A stretch of 64,000 bases of DNA from contig WYBC01000019.1 of the NCBI GenBank assembly GCA_011526085.1, positions 62,001-126,000 on the forward strand, given 5' to 3'. Under the pieces are notes generated by a model that did not search any database, was not told where the DNA came from, and saw nothing but the letters and a program-made list of their open reading frames with translations. The position numbers and the translations under genes are program-made. Positions within the stretch are counted from its first letter, which is position 1. The number at the start of each line of letters is the position of its first letter. This document shows, piece after piece, positions 16,201 through 24,153 of the stretch. Source of the stretch: Lysobacter sp. (GTDB lineage: Bacteria > Pseudomonadota > Gammaproteobacteria > Xanthomonadales > Xanthomonadaceae).

Positions 16201-16900
16201 GTAGGAGCGACGCAAGTCGCGACCGCCTCTTGCCGCCCCCGCGTTCTCACCGCCAGCCCTCTGTGGGAGCGACGCAAGTCGCGACAAACGAAGCCGCACA
16301 CGATCAACCCCAACGACACCCACAAACCCCTGTCATCCCGAACGCGCACAGCGCGGAGGGACCTGCTGTTGCCGTTGCCATTGCCCTTGTAGGAGCGCCG
16401 GCAGGCGCGACCGCATCCCACCGCCGCAGCACCCTCACCGAAGGCCCACTGTAGGAGCGACGCGAGTCGCGACGAACGAAGCCGCACAGCCATCCTTACC
16501 GCACTGCTACCGAAGCCCCTGTCATCCCGAACGCGCACAGCGCGGAGGGATCTGCTGTTGCTTGCGCAAGGGTTTGTTCCGACTTGCGTATCTTTTGCAG
16601 TCGTCTTGCGGTGAGGTTGTTGTGGCGGCAAGAGTCGGTCGCGCCTGCCGGCGCTCCTACAACCGCAAGAACAACGGCAACAGCAGATCCCTCCGCGCTG
16701 TGCGCGTTCGGGATGACGGGATTGGGGGCGTTGCGGTGCGAGTGCGTGTGCGGCTTCGTTCGTCGCGACTTGCGTCGCTCCTACAGTGGGCCTTCGGTGA
16801 GGGTGCTGCGGCGGTGGGATGCGGTCGCGCCTGCCGGCGCTCCTACACACAGCAAGTGCGACAGCAGATCCCTACGCGCCCTACGCGTTCGGGATGACAG
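16201..16900. repeat. Mosaic of three REP-like repeat families
   Basis: The ~840-bp gap between convergent ilvE and the kinase gene is packed with short repeats. Family A (GTAGGAGCGACG...GTCGCGAC) occurs at 16201-16223, 16263-16285, 16451-16473 and reversed near 16760-16785. Family B (GTAGGAGCGCCGG...GGCGCGACC) occurs at 16389-16412 and reversed at 16637-16660 and ~16824-16846. Family C (TGTCATCCCGAACGCGCA then CAGCGCGGAGGGATCTGCTG) occurs at 16331-16371 and 16520-16560, and reversed at 16678-16718 and 16860-16900. Forward copies fill the left half and reversed copies the right half, so the island is roughly mirror-symmetric. No protein gene is seen inside. Confidence 0.9.
16388..16847. repeat. 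101-bp near-perfect inverted repeat
   Basis: The left arm is 16388-16488 and the right arm 16747-16847. By eye the two arms are reverse complements over 101 bases with one mismatch (the CGCGAGTCGC/GCGACTTGCG position). They are 258 bases apart. Each arm contains one B and one A element plus the unique spacer between them (CACCCTCACCGAAGGCCCAC). This is much longer than a single REP palindrome and points to a recent duplication-inversion or copying event. Confidence 0.9.
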
Positions 16901-16942
16901 GCGTCGGGGTGGCGGCGTGTTTGAACGCCGCGGGGGTTCGCG

Positions 16943-18265
16943 TCAATTGCCGAAGGTGAGCGTGGCGACGACGCCTTTTTCCGTGCCGGGGACGACGCGG
17001 ACGCGCCAGCCGTAGAGGGCGCAGAGGCGGCGGACGATCGAGAGGCCGATGCCGCCGCCCTGGGTGTGTTCGGCGTGGCTGCCGCGGTAGCCGCGTTCGA
17101 ACAGGCGGGCGGCGTCTTCGGCGCTGAGGCCGGGGCCGCTGTCGATCACGTCGACCGCGTTGCGGCCGAGACGGACGATCACTTCGCCCGACTGCGTGTA
17201 TTTCACCGCGTTGCCGATGAGGTTGCTGAGCGCGACGGTGACCGCGGCGTCGGGTGCGTCGACGATCACCTGGCCGGGCGCGCCGTCCAGGCGCAGCGTC
17301 AGCGGTTTGCCGCCGAGCTGGCCGCGATGCGCGTCGAGCAGCTGTTCGGCGAGCCGGCCGACATCGGCGGCGCCGTGGCCGCGTTCGTTGCGCGAGAGCA
17401 GCAGCAGCGCGCTGATGAGGTCGGTGCAGTTCTGTTCGGCGCGCTGGATGCGCTGCAGGCGGACGCGGGTTTTCTCGTCCATGTCGGGCTTGGCCAGCAG
17501 CAGTTCCGACGCACCGCGGATCACCGCCAGCGGCGTGCGCAGTTCATGGCTGACGTCGGCGTTGAATTCGCGGTCGCGCTTGACCACGTCGGTGAGGCGT
17601 TCGGCGTAGTCGTCGAGCGCTTTCGCCAGTTCGCCGACTTCGTCCTCGGCGAAATGCGCGGCCAGCGCCTCGGGTTCGCTGCTGCGGCCGGAGCGGCGGA
17701 GGCGCCGCGCCAGTTCGGTCACCGGGCTCATCACGCGCGACGCCGCCCACCAGCCGACCAGCAGCGAGAACAGCGTGAACAGCACCACCGAACCGAAGAT
17801 CGCGCGATTGAACTGCGCGTCGCCGCGGCTGGCGCGGGTCATGTCGTAAGCGAGGAAGAACCAGGCGTCCGGCGTCTTTCGCACCGCGAGTTTGTAGACG
17901 AACGGCGTGCCGTCGGGATTCCTGCCGCTGAGGCGGTGGATGCCGTCGGGCAACGCATGCCACTCGGGGCGATTCAGGCGAACCGATTCGAATTTTTCGG
18001 GCGTGTAGACGAACGCGCGGATCTGGTCGACCGCGAACTGCGGATTGGAGGGATCTTCCTGGAAATTGCGCGCGGCCTCCGCGATGTTGCGGTTCATCAG
18101 GTCTTCGACCAGCGCGTTCTCCACGCGGCTGCGGGTCCACTGGGTGGCGAACGCGAACAGCGAGGTCAGGCCGAAGCCCAGCAGCAGGAACGAGAGGATG
18201 ATGCGACTGCGGAGCCGCCGCCGGTACGCGGGGCGCTGCCGGCGCGGCGGGGCAGGCTCAGGCAT
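16943..18265 (-). CDS. Sensor histidine kinase
   Basis: A 440-residue membrane kinase. There are two transmembrane helices (about residues 22-42 and 156-176) around a ~110-residue periplasmic sensor. Then come a HAMP linker, the dimerisation/phosphoacceptor H-box (FNADVSHELRTPLAVI, His240), the N-box ALSNLIGNAVKYT, and the ATP-lid G-boxes DSGPGL and GGGIGLSIV. It overlaps the response regulator gene by 8 bases, so the two form a cognate pair. The HK/RR pair is of a type widespread in Xanthomonadaceae; the signal cannot be read from the sequence. Confidence 0.92.
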   Translation of the reverse strand: MPEPAPPRRQRPAYRRRLRSRIILSFLLLGFGLTSLFAFATQWTRSRVENALVEDLMNRNIAEAARNFQEDPSNPQFAVDQIRAFVYTPEKFESVRLNRPEWHALPDGIHRLSGRNPDGTPFVYKLAVRKTPDAWFFLAYDMTRASRGDAQFNRAIFGSVVLFTLFSLLVGWWAASRVMSPVTELARRLRRSGRSSEPEALAAHFAEDEVGELAKALDDYAERLTDVVKRDREFNADVSHELRTPLAVIRGASELLLAKPDMDEKTRVRLQRIQRAEQNCTDLISALLLLSRNERGHGAADVGRLAEQLLDAHRGQLGGKPLTLRLDGAPGQVIVDAPDAAVTVALSNLIGNAVKYTQSGEVIVRLGRNAVDVIDSGPGLSAEDAARLFERGYRGSHAEHTQGGGIGLSIVRRLCALYGWRVRVVPGTEKGVVATLTFGN

Positions 18266-18941
18266 TGGTTTCGGGGACGGCGATGCGATACCCGATGCCG
18301 TGGCGGGTCTGGATGAGCGGCACGCCGAAGGGCTTGTCGACGACCGCGCGCAGGCCGTGGATGTGCACGCGCAGGCTGTCGGAATCGGGCAGTTCTTCGC
18401 CCCACACCCGGGTTTCCAGCTCCTGCCGGGTGACGACGGCCGGCGAGGCTTCCATCAGCGCCTGCAGGATCTTCAGCGCGGTCGGGTTGAGCTGCAGCAG
18501 CTTGCCCTGGCGGCGCACTTCGAGGGTGTCGAGGTTGTATTCGAGATCGCCGACGTCCAGCACCCGGCTCTGGGTGCCCTTGCCGCGGCGGGCCAGCGCG
18601 TTGAGGCGGACTTCGACTTCCTGCAGCGCGAACGGCTTGATCAGGTAGTCGTCGGCACCGGAATCGAAGCCGGCGATCTTGTTGTCGAGGGTGTCGCGGG
18701 CGGTGAGCATCAGCACCGGGGTCTGCTTGCGGGCTTCGCCGCGCAGCTTGCGGCAGACTTCCAGCCCGTCCATGCCGGGCAGATTGAGGTCGAGCACGAT
18801 GGCGTCGAACTCGTGGACGATGGCCAGGTGCAGGCCGGTGATGCCGTCGGCGGCGAAATCGACGGTATGGCCGCGGTCCTCCAGGTAGTCGCCGAGGTTG
18901 GCGGCGATGTCCTGGTTGTCTTCGATCACGAGTATGCGCAT
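18258..18941 (-). CDS. OmpR/PhoB family response regulator
   Basis: A 227-residue regulator, first gene of a two-gene operon with the kinase. The receiver domain (1-115) has the acidic pair ED at 7-8, the phosphoacceptor Asp51 (IVLDLNLPGMDGLEV), Thr in MLTARD and Lys in YLIKPF. The winged-helix DNA-binding domain (130-225) ends with IQTRHGIGYRI, the standard OmpR-type wing. The ATG at 18941 is chosen because the receiver begins exactly there. A PhoP-box-like direct repeat lies upstream at 19273-19292, suggesting it may regulate that site. Confidence 0.93.
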   Translation of the reverse strand: MRILVIEDNQDIAANLGDYLEDRGHTVDFAADGITGLHLAIVHEFDAIVLDLNLPGMDGLEVCRKLRGEARKQTPVLMLTARDTLDNKIAGFDSGADDYLIKPFALQEVEVRLNALARRGKGTQSRVLDVGDLEYNLDTLEVRRQGKLLQLNPTALKILQALMEASPAVVTRQELETRVWGEELPDSDSLRVHIHGLRAVVDKPFGVPLIQTRHGIGYRIAVPETNA

Positions 18942-19137
18942 GCGGTTGAATCCTCGGAGGTCGTGATGAGACCCGTCGTGCAGCGAACGGTTCCCGGCGA
19001 TGCCGCACGACGCGCGCACGGGCCGTGCGGCGGCCATTCTGTCACAGGGACGGAATCGCGCCACGGCCGCGGCGCATGCATGCAACGCGCACGGCCGCGG
19101 CCCGGACATGCGATCGAAAAGAAAAAGAACGCGCGGC

Positions 19138-19250
19138 CGAAAAAATGGCCCGGGCGACATGGATCGCCCGGGCCGAACATGGGTGTCACCCCGATCAGCC
19201 GGTTCTGCATCTGCCCCCTGACGAGGATGGGTGGAATGACAGAGATCGGC
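19138..19250 (-). ncRNA. Candidate small RNA or attenuated leader
   Basis: On the minus strand a TAGCGT box (19262-19257) sits 12 bases after a tandem CTTTAA repeat, and about 110 bases later there is a strong intrinsic terminator (19174-19140). Together these define a possible transcript from about 19250 to 19138. It could be a free small RNA, the 5' leader of the response-regulator mRNA ended early by the terminator, or only the tail of rimK transcripts. No protein is supported here. Confidence 0.4.
19140..19174 (-). terminator. Strong Rho-independent terminator
   Basis: Read on the minus strand, GGCCCGGGCGA...TCGCCCGGGCC forms an 11-bp perfect stem with a six-base loop, followed by A and six Ts. 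It lies 155 bases beyond rimK and about 200 bases before the response-regulator start. Confidence 0.88.
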
Positions 19251-19272
19251 CCGGACACGCTACGCCGGGAGC

Positions 19273-19292
19273 GATTAAAGGGCCGTTAAAGG
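19273..19292 (-). promoter_or_regulatory. PhoP-box-like direct repeat
   Basis: On the minus strand CTTTAAC and CTTTAAT are repeated with an 11-base period, one helical turn, which is how OmpR/PhoP-type dimers bind. The repeat ends 12 bases before a -10-like TAGCGT, the distance known for activation by PhoP in enterobacteria. The regulator encoded just downstream (18941) is a natural candidate. Confidence 0.4.
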
Positions 19293-19328
19293 CAGATGAC
19301 AGCCGCTGGCAGCGGCGCAGCCGGGCGA

Positions 19329-20225
19329 TCACGATCGACGGCGTTGCGCCTTTTTGTCTGCCTTTTCCAGATTTTCGATGATTTTACCGGCGACGTTCAC
19401 GCCGGTCGCCGCCTCGATGCCTTCCAGCCCGGGCGAGGAATTGACCTCCAGCACCAGCGGCCCGCGCCGGGCGCGGATCAGGTCGACCCCGGCGACGCCC
19501 AAGCCCAGGACCTGGGCCGCGCGCACCGCCACCCTGCGTTCGTCCTCGCCAGCTTCCACCGCCTCGGCGCTGCCGCCACGATGCAGGTTGGAGCGGAAGT
19601 CGCCCTTCGGCGCCTGTCGCCGCATCGCCGCGACCACCTCGTCGCCGACCACGAAGCAGCGCAGGTCCGCACCCTCCGCCTCGGCGATGAACTCCTGGAC
19701 CAGGAAGTTCGCGTACAGCCCGCGCAGGGCTTCGACCACGCTGCGCGAGGCCGACGGCTTCTCGGTGAGGATGACGCCGGCGCCCTGCGAGCTTTCGTTG
19801 AGCTTGATGACGTGCGGCGGCGGGCCCAGCATCGACAGCAGGTCGACGGTGTCGTCGGGGTTGTCGCCGAACACCGTGACCGGCATGTCGATGCCCTGCG
19901 CCGCCAGCAGCTGATGCGTGCGCAGCTTGTCGCGGGCGCGGGCGATGGCCTCGGCATTGTTCGGGGTGACGCTGCCCATCAGCTCGAACTGGCGCAGCAC
20001 CGCGCAGCCGTAGCGGGTGATCGACGCGCCGATCCGCGGCAGCACCGCCTGGTAGCCGGAGATCGGCCGGCCCTTGTAGTGCATGTCGAAGCCGTCGCTG
20101 GCGATGCGCATGTAGCAGCGCAGCGGATCGAGCACGCGCGCGCTGTGTCCGCGTTCGCGCGCGGCCTCGACCAGCCGGCGGGTCGAATAGAGCTTGCTGT
20201 TGCGGGAAAGGATGGCGAGTTTCAT
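19329..20225 (-). CDS. rimK: RimK-type ATP-grasp glutamate ligase
   Basis: RimK adds glutamates to the C-terminus of ribosomal protein S6 (ATP-grasp fold). The 298 residues match E. coli RimK (300). Seen are [20 protein letters not shown] at the start, the segment [20 protein letters not shown], the ATP-binding [17 protein letters not shown], and the metal-binding [14 protein letters not shown]. The ATG at 20225 is where RimK homology begins; the open frame extends further upstream without similarity. No rimB or other partner is nearby. Confidence 0.94.
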   Translation of the reverse strand: MKLAILSRNSKLYSTRRLVEAARERGHSARVLDPLRCYMRIASDGFDMHYKGRPISGYQAVLPRIGASITRYGCAVLRQFELMGSVTPNNAEAIARARDKLRTHQLLAAQGIDMPVTVFGDNPDDTVDLLSMLGPPPHVIKLNESSQGAGVILTEKPSASRSVVEALRGLYANFLVQEFIAEAEGADLRCFVVGDEVVAAMRRQAPKGDFRSNLHRGGSAEAVEAGEDERRVAVRAAQVLGLGVAGVDLIRARRGPLVLEVNSSPGLEGIEAATGVNVAGKIIENLEKADKKAQRRRS

Positions 20226-20439
20226 GCGGGCGTTCCGGTCGCGTCGGGGCGGCGGCAGCCTGCCCGCTTCAGGCGGCGGCCATGATGACAGTTCCGGCGG
20301 GGATGCGGCGGCCGCGCGCATCGCCTATCGTGCGGATCGTGCACCGGGACGCGCACTGCCGCCCGCCGTGCGCATCCCGGCGGTCCGCGCCGCGCGCCGG
20401 CCGACGGGATCCCATCCATGAGAACAGGGGAGTTCCGTC

Positions 20440-21438
20440 ATGCCAGGCATCACCGTTCAAGGCAATACCAGCGGCTGGACCGATACCGGGATCCATGTGC
20501 GGCAGGGGCAATGGGTTCGCATCACCGCAAGCGGTTGGATCGGTTTCGCCTTCGGCGGCTGGCATCGCAGCCCCGACGGCGTCGACCAGAACGGCCAGGG
20601 TCGCGAAAACGCCAGCGGCAATCACCCCGGGCCGAACCTCGTCAAGAATTCGCTGATCGCCCACATCGGCGGGCATACGTTGCAGGCCGGCTCGAACGTG
20701 GCGTTCCGCGCCCCTGCCGACGGCAACATCCATCTCATCGCCAACGACGATTTCCGTGGCGACAACGGCGGCAGTTGGCAGGTCGAGGTGAATGCGGGCG
20801 TCCTGAAGCAGCGCCTGCTGCTGGTGACCCAGGGCACGATCGCGCCGGCGCTGTCGACATTGATCGAAACGGGGATCGCCCGATTCGCGTCGCTGGTCGC
20901 GGGGCACAGCGACGGCATGGTCGCGCTGCAGATCGAACGGGGCGGACACATCACCGAAGCCGTGGATCCTTCGGACATGGTACCGCCGCGCGATCCCCCG
21001 GACCCCGCTTCCAGCCAGCGGGTCGCCGGCTTCGGCCCGGCGTTCCGCAAACGGCTGGAGCGCCGCGGCGTGCATGCGGACAACTACGACGGCCTGATCC
21101 GCGTCTACGAGCATCCCGCCGGATTCCCCGGCAGCGGATATTGGACCTGGTCTTTCACGCCCGGGCTGACGCGACGGATCAGCTACAGCGCGATTCCGAT
21201 CGGTGCGCTGGCGCGCGAGCCCGATGGCGTCGATGGCGTGCTGCTGCACGAATACCTGCATCAACTGGACTATCGCTTCGAAGACGCCGGCATCCCCGGG
21301 TTCTACGATCCGGACGGCAAGCCCGCCGCACCGCCGATGACGAATCACCAGTTCTACGAACACGTCATGCGCAGACAGATGAACGGCACGCCGCCGCCCT
21401 ACGGCCGCCTGCACGGGATCTTCGGCAAGCTGGGCTGA
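20440..21438 (+). CDS. LecA-like lectin domain fused to an HExxH metalloprotease-like domain
   Basis: A 332-residue protein without a signal peptide. Residues 1-118 look like the galactose-binding PA-IL (LecA) lectin fold: VRQGQWVRITASGWIGFAFG, then GVDQNGQGRENA, then NIHLIANDDFRGDNGGSWQV, including the 'xNDxxGxxxxNxGS' calcium/sugar region. After a linker rich in Pro (181-190), the C-terminal half has LLHEYLHQLDYRF (HExxH with His270, Glu271, His274), typical of a zinc protease active site. I do not know a described protein with this pair of domains. LecA itself is released without a signal peptide, so absence of one does not prove a cytoplasmic site. Confidence 0.68.
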   Translation: MPGITVQGNTSGWTDTGIHVRQGQWVRITASGWIGFAFGGWHRSPDGVDQNGQGRENASGNHPGPNLVKNSLIAHIGGHTLQAGSNVAFRAPADGNIHLIANDDFRGDNGGSWQVEVNAGVLKQRLLLVTQGTIAPALSTLIETGIARFASLVAGHSDGMVALQIERGGHITEAVDPSDMVPPRDPPDPASSQRVAGFGPAFRKRLERRGVHADNYDGLIRVYEHPAGFPGSGYWTWSFTPGLTRRISYSAIPIGALAREPDGVDGVLLHEYLHQLDYRFEDAGIPGFYDPDGKPAAPPMTNHQFYEHVMRRQMNGTPPPYGRLHGIFGKLG

Positions 21439-21477
21439 CACATCGTTGCAGCGGCAAGACGCGACACGCAGCGACAC

Positions 21478-21498
21478 GGCGGCCCCGCAAGGGCCGCC
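21478..21498. terminator. GC hairpin between convergent genes
   Basis: GGCGGCCC and GGGCCGCC form an 8-bp stem with a five-base loop. No T-run follows, so it is a weak or bidirectional terminator at best. Confidence 0.45.
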
Positions 21499-21549
21499 AT
21501 TCGCGATCGAGGAGCGCGACGATGATGAGAACAGCGACGACGCGCGCGA

Positions 21550-22893
21550 TCAGCTCTTGAAGCGTCGCGCTCGATTGATGCCCAGCGCGACCAGCGTGCC
21601 GACGGCGCCCGACAACAGATAAGCGCCGAGCCAGGCCAGCCCGAAGTTCGCGCACAGGCCCAGCGCCACCAGCGGCGCGAACGCGGCGCCGATCAGCCAC
21701 GCGAGATCGGCGGTGAGGGCCGCGCCGGTGTAGCGATAGCGCCGGCCGAAGTTCGCGGTCACCGCGCCCGCGGCCTGGCCGTACGACAGGCCCAGCAGCG
21801 CGAAACCGATGAGGATGAAGGCGTCCTGGCCGATCCGGCCCGCGCCCATCAGGGTCGGCGCGAAACCGCTGAACATCGCGATGCCGATCGCCAGTCCGCC
21901 GAGCGTGCGCGCACGGCCGATGCGATCGGCGATGAAGCCCGAAGCGACGATGCCGCCGGCAGCGATGCAGGCACCGACGATCTGGACCAGCAGGAAGTCG
22001 ACGATCGACTGATCGGAAAACAGCAGGATCCACGACAGCGGGAAGATCGTGACGATGTGGAAGAGCGCATAGCTGGCCAGCGCCGCGAACGCACCGATCA
22101 CCACGTGCTGGCCCTTGGCGCGGAACAGCTCGCCGATCGGCGTCGGCTCCAGCTCCAGTTCGCCCATCTTGCCCTGGTATTCCTCCGCGACCACCAGCCG
22201 CAGCCGCGCGAACAGCGCGACCACGTTGATCGCGAAGGCGACGAAGAACGGATAACGCCAGCCCCAGGCGATGAAGTCCGCCTGCGTCAGGCTCGCGTGC
22301 AGGAACGCGAAGACACCCGCCGCCACGATGAATCCGACCGGCGCGCCCAACTGCCCCAGCATCGCGTACCAGCCGCGGCGTTCCTTCGGCGTGTTCAGCG
22401 CGAGCAGCGAAGGCAATCCGTCCCAGGATCCGCCGAGCGCGATGCCCTGCAGCACGCGGAAGAACGCAAGGAGCGCGATCGACCATCCACCCAGCGTGGC
22501 GTAGGCGGGGAGGAACGCCATGCCGGCGGTGGCGGTGCCGAGCAGGAACAGGGCGACGGTGAGTTTGACCCCGCGGCCCCAGCGCGCCTGCATCGACATG
22601 AACAGCACCGTGCCGAGCGGCCGCACCACGAACGCCAGCGCGAAGATCGCGAACGACCACAGCGTCCCCTGCAGGCGATCCATGAACGGAAAGAACACCG
22701 CCGGAAACACCAGCGCGGATGCGATGCCGTAGACGAAGAAGTCGAAATACTCCGACGCACGGCCGACGACGACGCCGACGGCGATCTCGCCCGGGGCGAC
22801 ATCGGGATGCGCCCGCGTGCCGTGATCGCGCGAGGAAGCGGTGGAGCCCGGCAGGGGCGGGAGCGGAGCGGAGGGAAGCGGGGCGGGACGCAT
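21550..22893 (-). CDS. MFS transporter, metabolite:H+ symporter type
   Basis: A 447-residue permease of 12 transmembrane helices. It fits the MHS subfamily (relatives of ProP, ShiA and citrate/alpha-ketoglutarate carriers): ASEYFDFFVYGIASALVFPA in helix 1, VRPLGTVLFMSMQARWGRG around the first loop, and GIALGGSWDGLPSLLALNTP in helix 4/5. The usual 'GD..GR' loop motif is altered to ARWGRG, and the second-half motif reads IADRIGRART. The substrate cannot be predicted. It is divergent from cyoA. Confidence 0.85.
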   Translation of the reverse strand: MRPAPLPSAPLPPLPGSTASSRDHGTRAHPDVAPGEIAVGVVVGRASEYFDFFVYGIASALVFPAVFFPFMDRLQGTLWSFAIFALAFVVRPLGTVLFMSMQARWGRGVKLTVALFLLGTATAGMAFLPAYATLGGWSIALLAFFRVLQGIALGGSWDGLPSLLALNTPKERRGWYAMLGQLGAPVGFIVAAGVFAFLHASLTQADFIAWGWRYPFFVAFAINVVALFARLRLVVAEEYQGKMGELELEPTPIGELFRAKGQHVVIGAFAALASYALFHIVTIFPLSWILLFSDQSIVDFLLVQIVGACIAAGGIVASGFIADRIGRARTLGGLAIGIAMFSGFAPTLMGAGRIGQDAFILIGFALLGLSYGQAAGAVTANFGRRYRYTGAALTADLAWLIGAAFAPLVALGLCANFGLAWLGAYLLSGAVGTLVALGINRARRFKS

Positions 22894-22955
22894 CGGAAAT
22901 CCGGGGAGGGAACACTGCGAACGTAGCGTGGCAGAGACGCGCCCCGGAAACGATA

Positions 22956-22999
22956 GGACAAAACGTCCAATTTTCGCAGCGGCGCCCGGCCACTACATT
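22956..22999 (+). promoter_or_regulatory. Candidate cyo promoter and operator
   Basis: The dyad GGAC-AAAAC-GTCC (22956-22968) lies just upstream of a -35-like TTTTCG (22971-22976). After 17 bases comes TACATT (22994-22999), a good -10, and five bases later the ATG at 23005, so the message may be leaderless. The dyad is placed as expected for a regulator of the oxidase operon, but I cannot name the factor. Confidence 0.35.
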
Positions 23000-23004
23000 G
23001 ATCC

Positions 23005-24096
23005 ATGTCAATTTCGCCTCCCTCCCGGTCCGCCATGTCCCTTCTTCGCAGACTCCTCCAGATCGCCGTGCTGCTGGCGGCCGCCGGCCTGCTGTCCGGC
23101 TGCGATCTGCAGGTGCTCGATCCCGCCGGCGACATCGCCGCGCGCCAGGGCGATCTGATCGTCGTCGCGACGCTGTTGATGCTGGTCGTGATCGTGCCGG
23201 TGATCGGTCTGACCTTCTGGTTCGCATGGCGCTATCGCGCCTCCAACCAGAACGCGACCTACATGCCCGACTGGGACCACTCGACCCAGCTGGAGCTGGT
23301 GATCTGGGGCGTGCCGCTGCTGATCATCATCGCGCTGGGCGCGGTGACCTGGATCAGCACGCACCTGCTCGATCCGTATCGCCCGCTCGACCGCATCGCC
23401 GCCGGCCGACCGGTGCCCGCCGACGCGAAACCGCTGGAAATCCAGGTGGTCGCGCTGGACTGGAAATGGTTGTTCGTCTATCCGGAACAGGGCATCGCGT
23501 CGGTGAACGAAGTCGCCGTGCCGGTCGACCGGCCGGTGCGATTCCGGATCACCGCCTCGTCGGTGATGAACACGTTCTACGTGCCCGCGCTCGCCGGGAT
23601 GATCTATGGCATGCCCGGCATGGAGTCGAACCTCAACGCGGTGATCAACGCGCACGGCGAGTACGAAGGATTCTCCGCGAACTACAGCGGTGCGGGTTTC
23701 TCGCACATGCGTTTCAAGTTCCACGGCCTGGCCGACGCGGATTTCGAACGCTGGGTCGAGCGCGTCCGCGGCAGCGATGGCGCACTGACCCGCGCGGCGT
23801 ATCTCGATCTCGAGAAACCCAGCAAGCGCGATCCGATCAGGCACTTCGCGCGCGTCGACACGGGCCTGTACGAGGCGATCCTCAATCGCTGCGTCGACAC
23901 CGAACGCCTGTGCATGGACCAGATGATGGCGCTCGACGCCGAGGGCGGACTGGGCCTCGACGGGCTGAACGCGCTGGCGATGCCGCGCCGCGGCGATCCC
24001 CGCCTCGGGCCCTACGTGTCCGCGCAGGTCTGCACCGTGCCGACCACCGGGCCGTCCGTCCTGTCCTCCGCGCTCGGCGGCATGAAATCGCCCTGA
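23005..24096 (+). CDS. cyoA: Cytochrome bo-type quinol oxidase subunit II
   Basis: CyoA is the membrane-anchored lipoprotein subunit of the quinol oxidase that reduces oxygen to water and pumps protons. The lipobox LLSGC lies about 32 residues in, followed by two transmembrane helices and a cupredoxin domain. The copper-binding cysteines of cytochrome c oxidase are absent, as in quinol oxidases (the region reads SANYSGAGFSHMRFKF). It is 363 residues long, with a C-terminal extension. An alternative ATG at 23035 would give a shorter signal peptide. First gene of cyoABCD. Confidence 0.93.
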   Translation: MSISPPSRSAMSLLRRLLQIAVLLAAAGLLSGCDLQVLDPAGDIAARQGDLIVVATLLMLVVIVPVIGLTFWFAWRYRASNQNATYMPDWDHSTQLELVIWGVPLLIIIALGAVTWISTHLLDPYRPLDRIAAGRPVPADAKPLEIQVVALDWKWLFVYPEQGIASVNEVAVPVDRPVRFRITASSVMNTFYVPALAGMIYGMPGMESNLNAVINAHGEYEGFSANYSGAGFSHMRFKFHGLADADFERWVERVRGSDGALTRAAYLDLEKPSKRDPIRHFARVDTGLYEAILNRCVDTERLCMDQMMALDAEGGLGLDGLNALAMPRRGDPRLGPYVSAQVCTVPTTGPSVLSSALGGMKSP

Positions 24097-24153
24097 GACA
24101 CCGCACGCGGCCTTGAGCACGCTGCTCCGAAATCGCTACCGGAATTCCCCACG

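Noticed and set aside
16201-16900. CRISPR array
   Set aside because: The repeats are palindromic, of three families, in both orientations and irregularly spaced; there is no constant repeat/spacer pattern and no cas gene.
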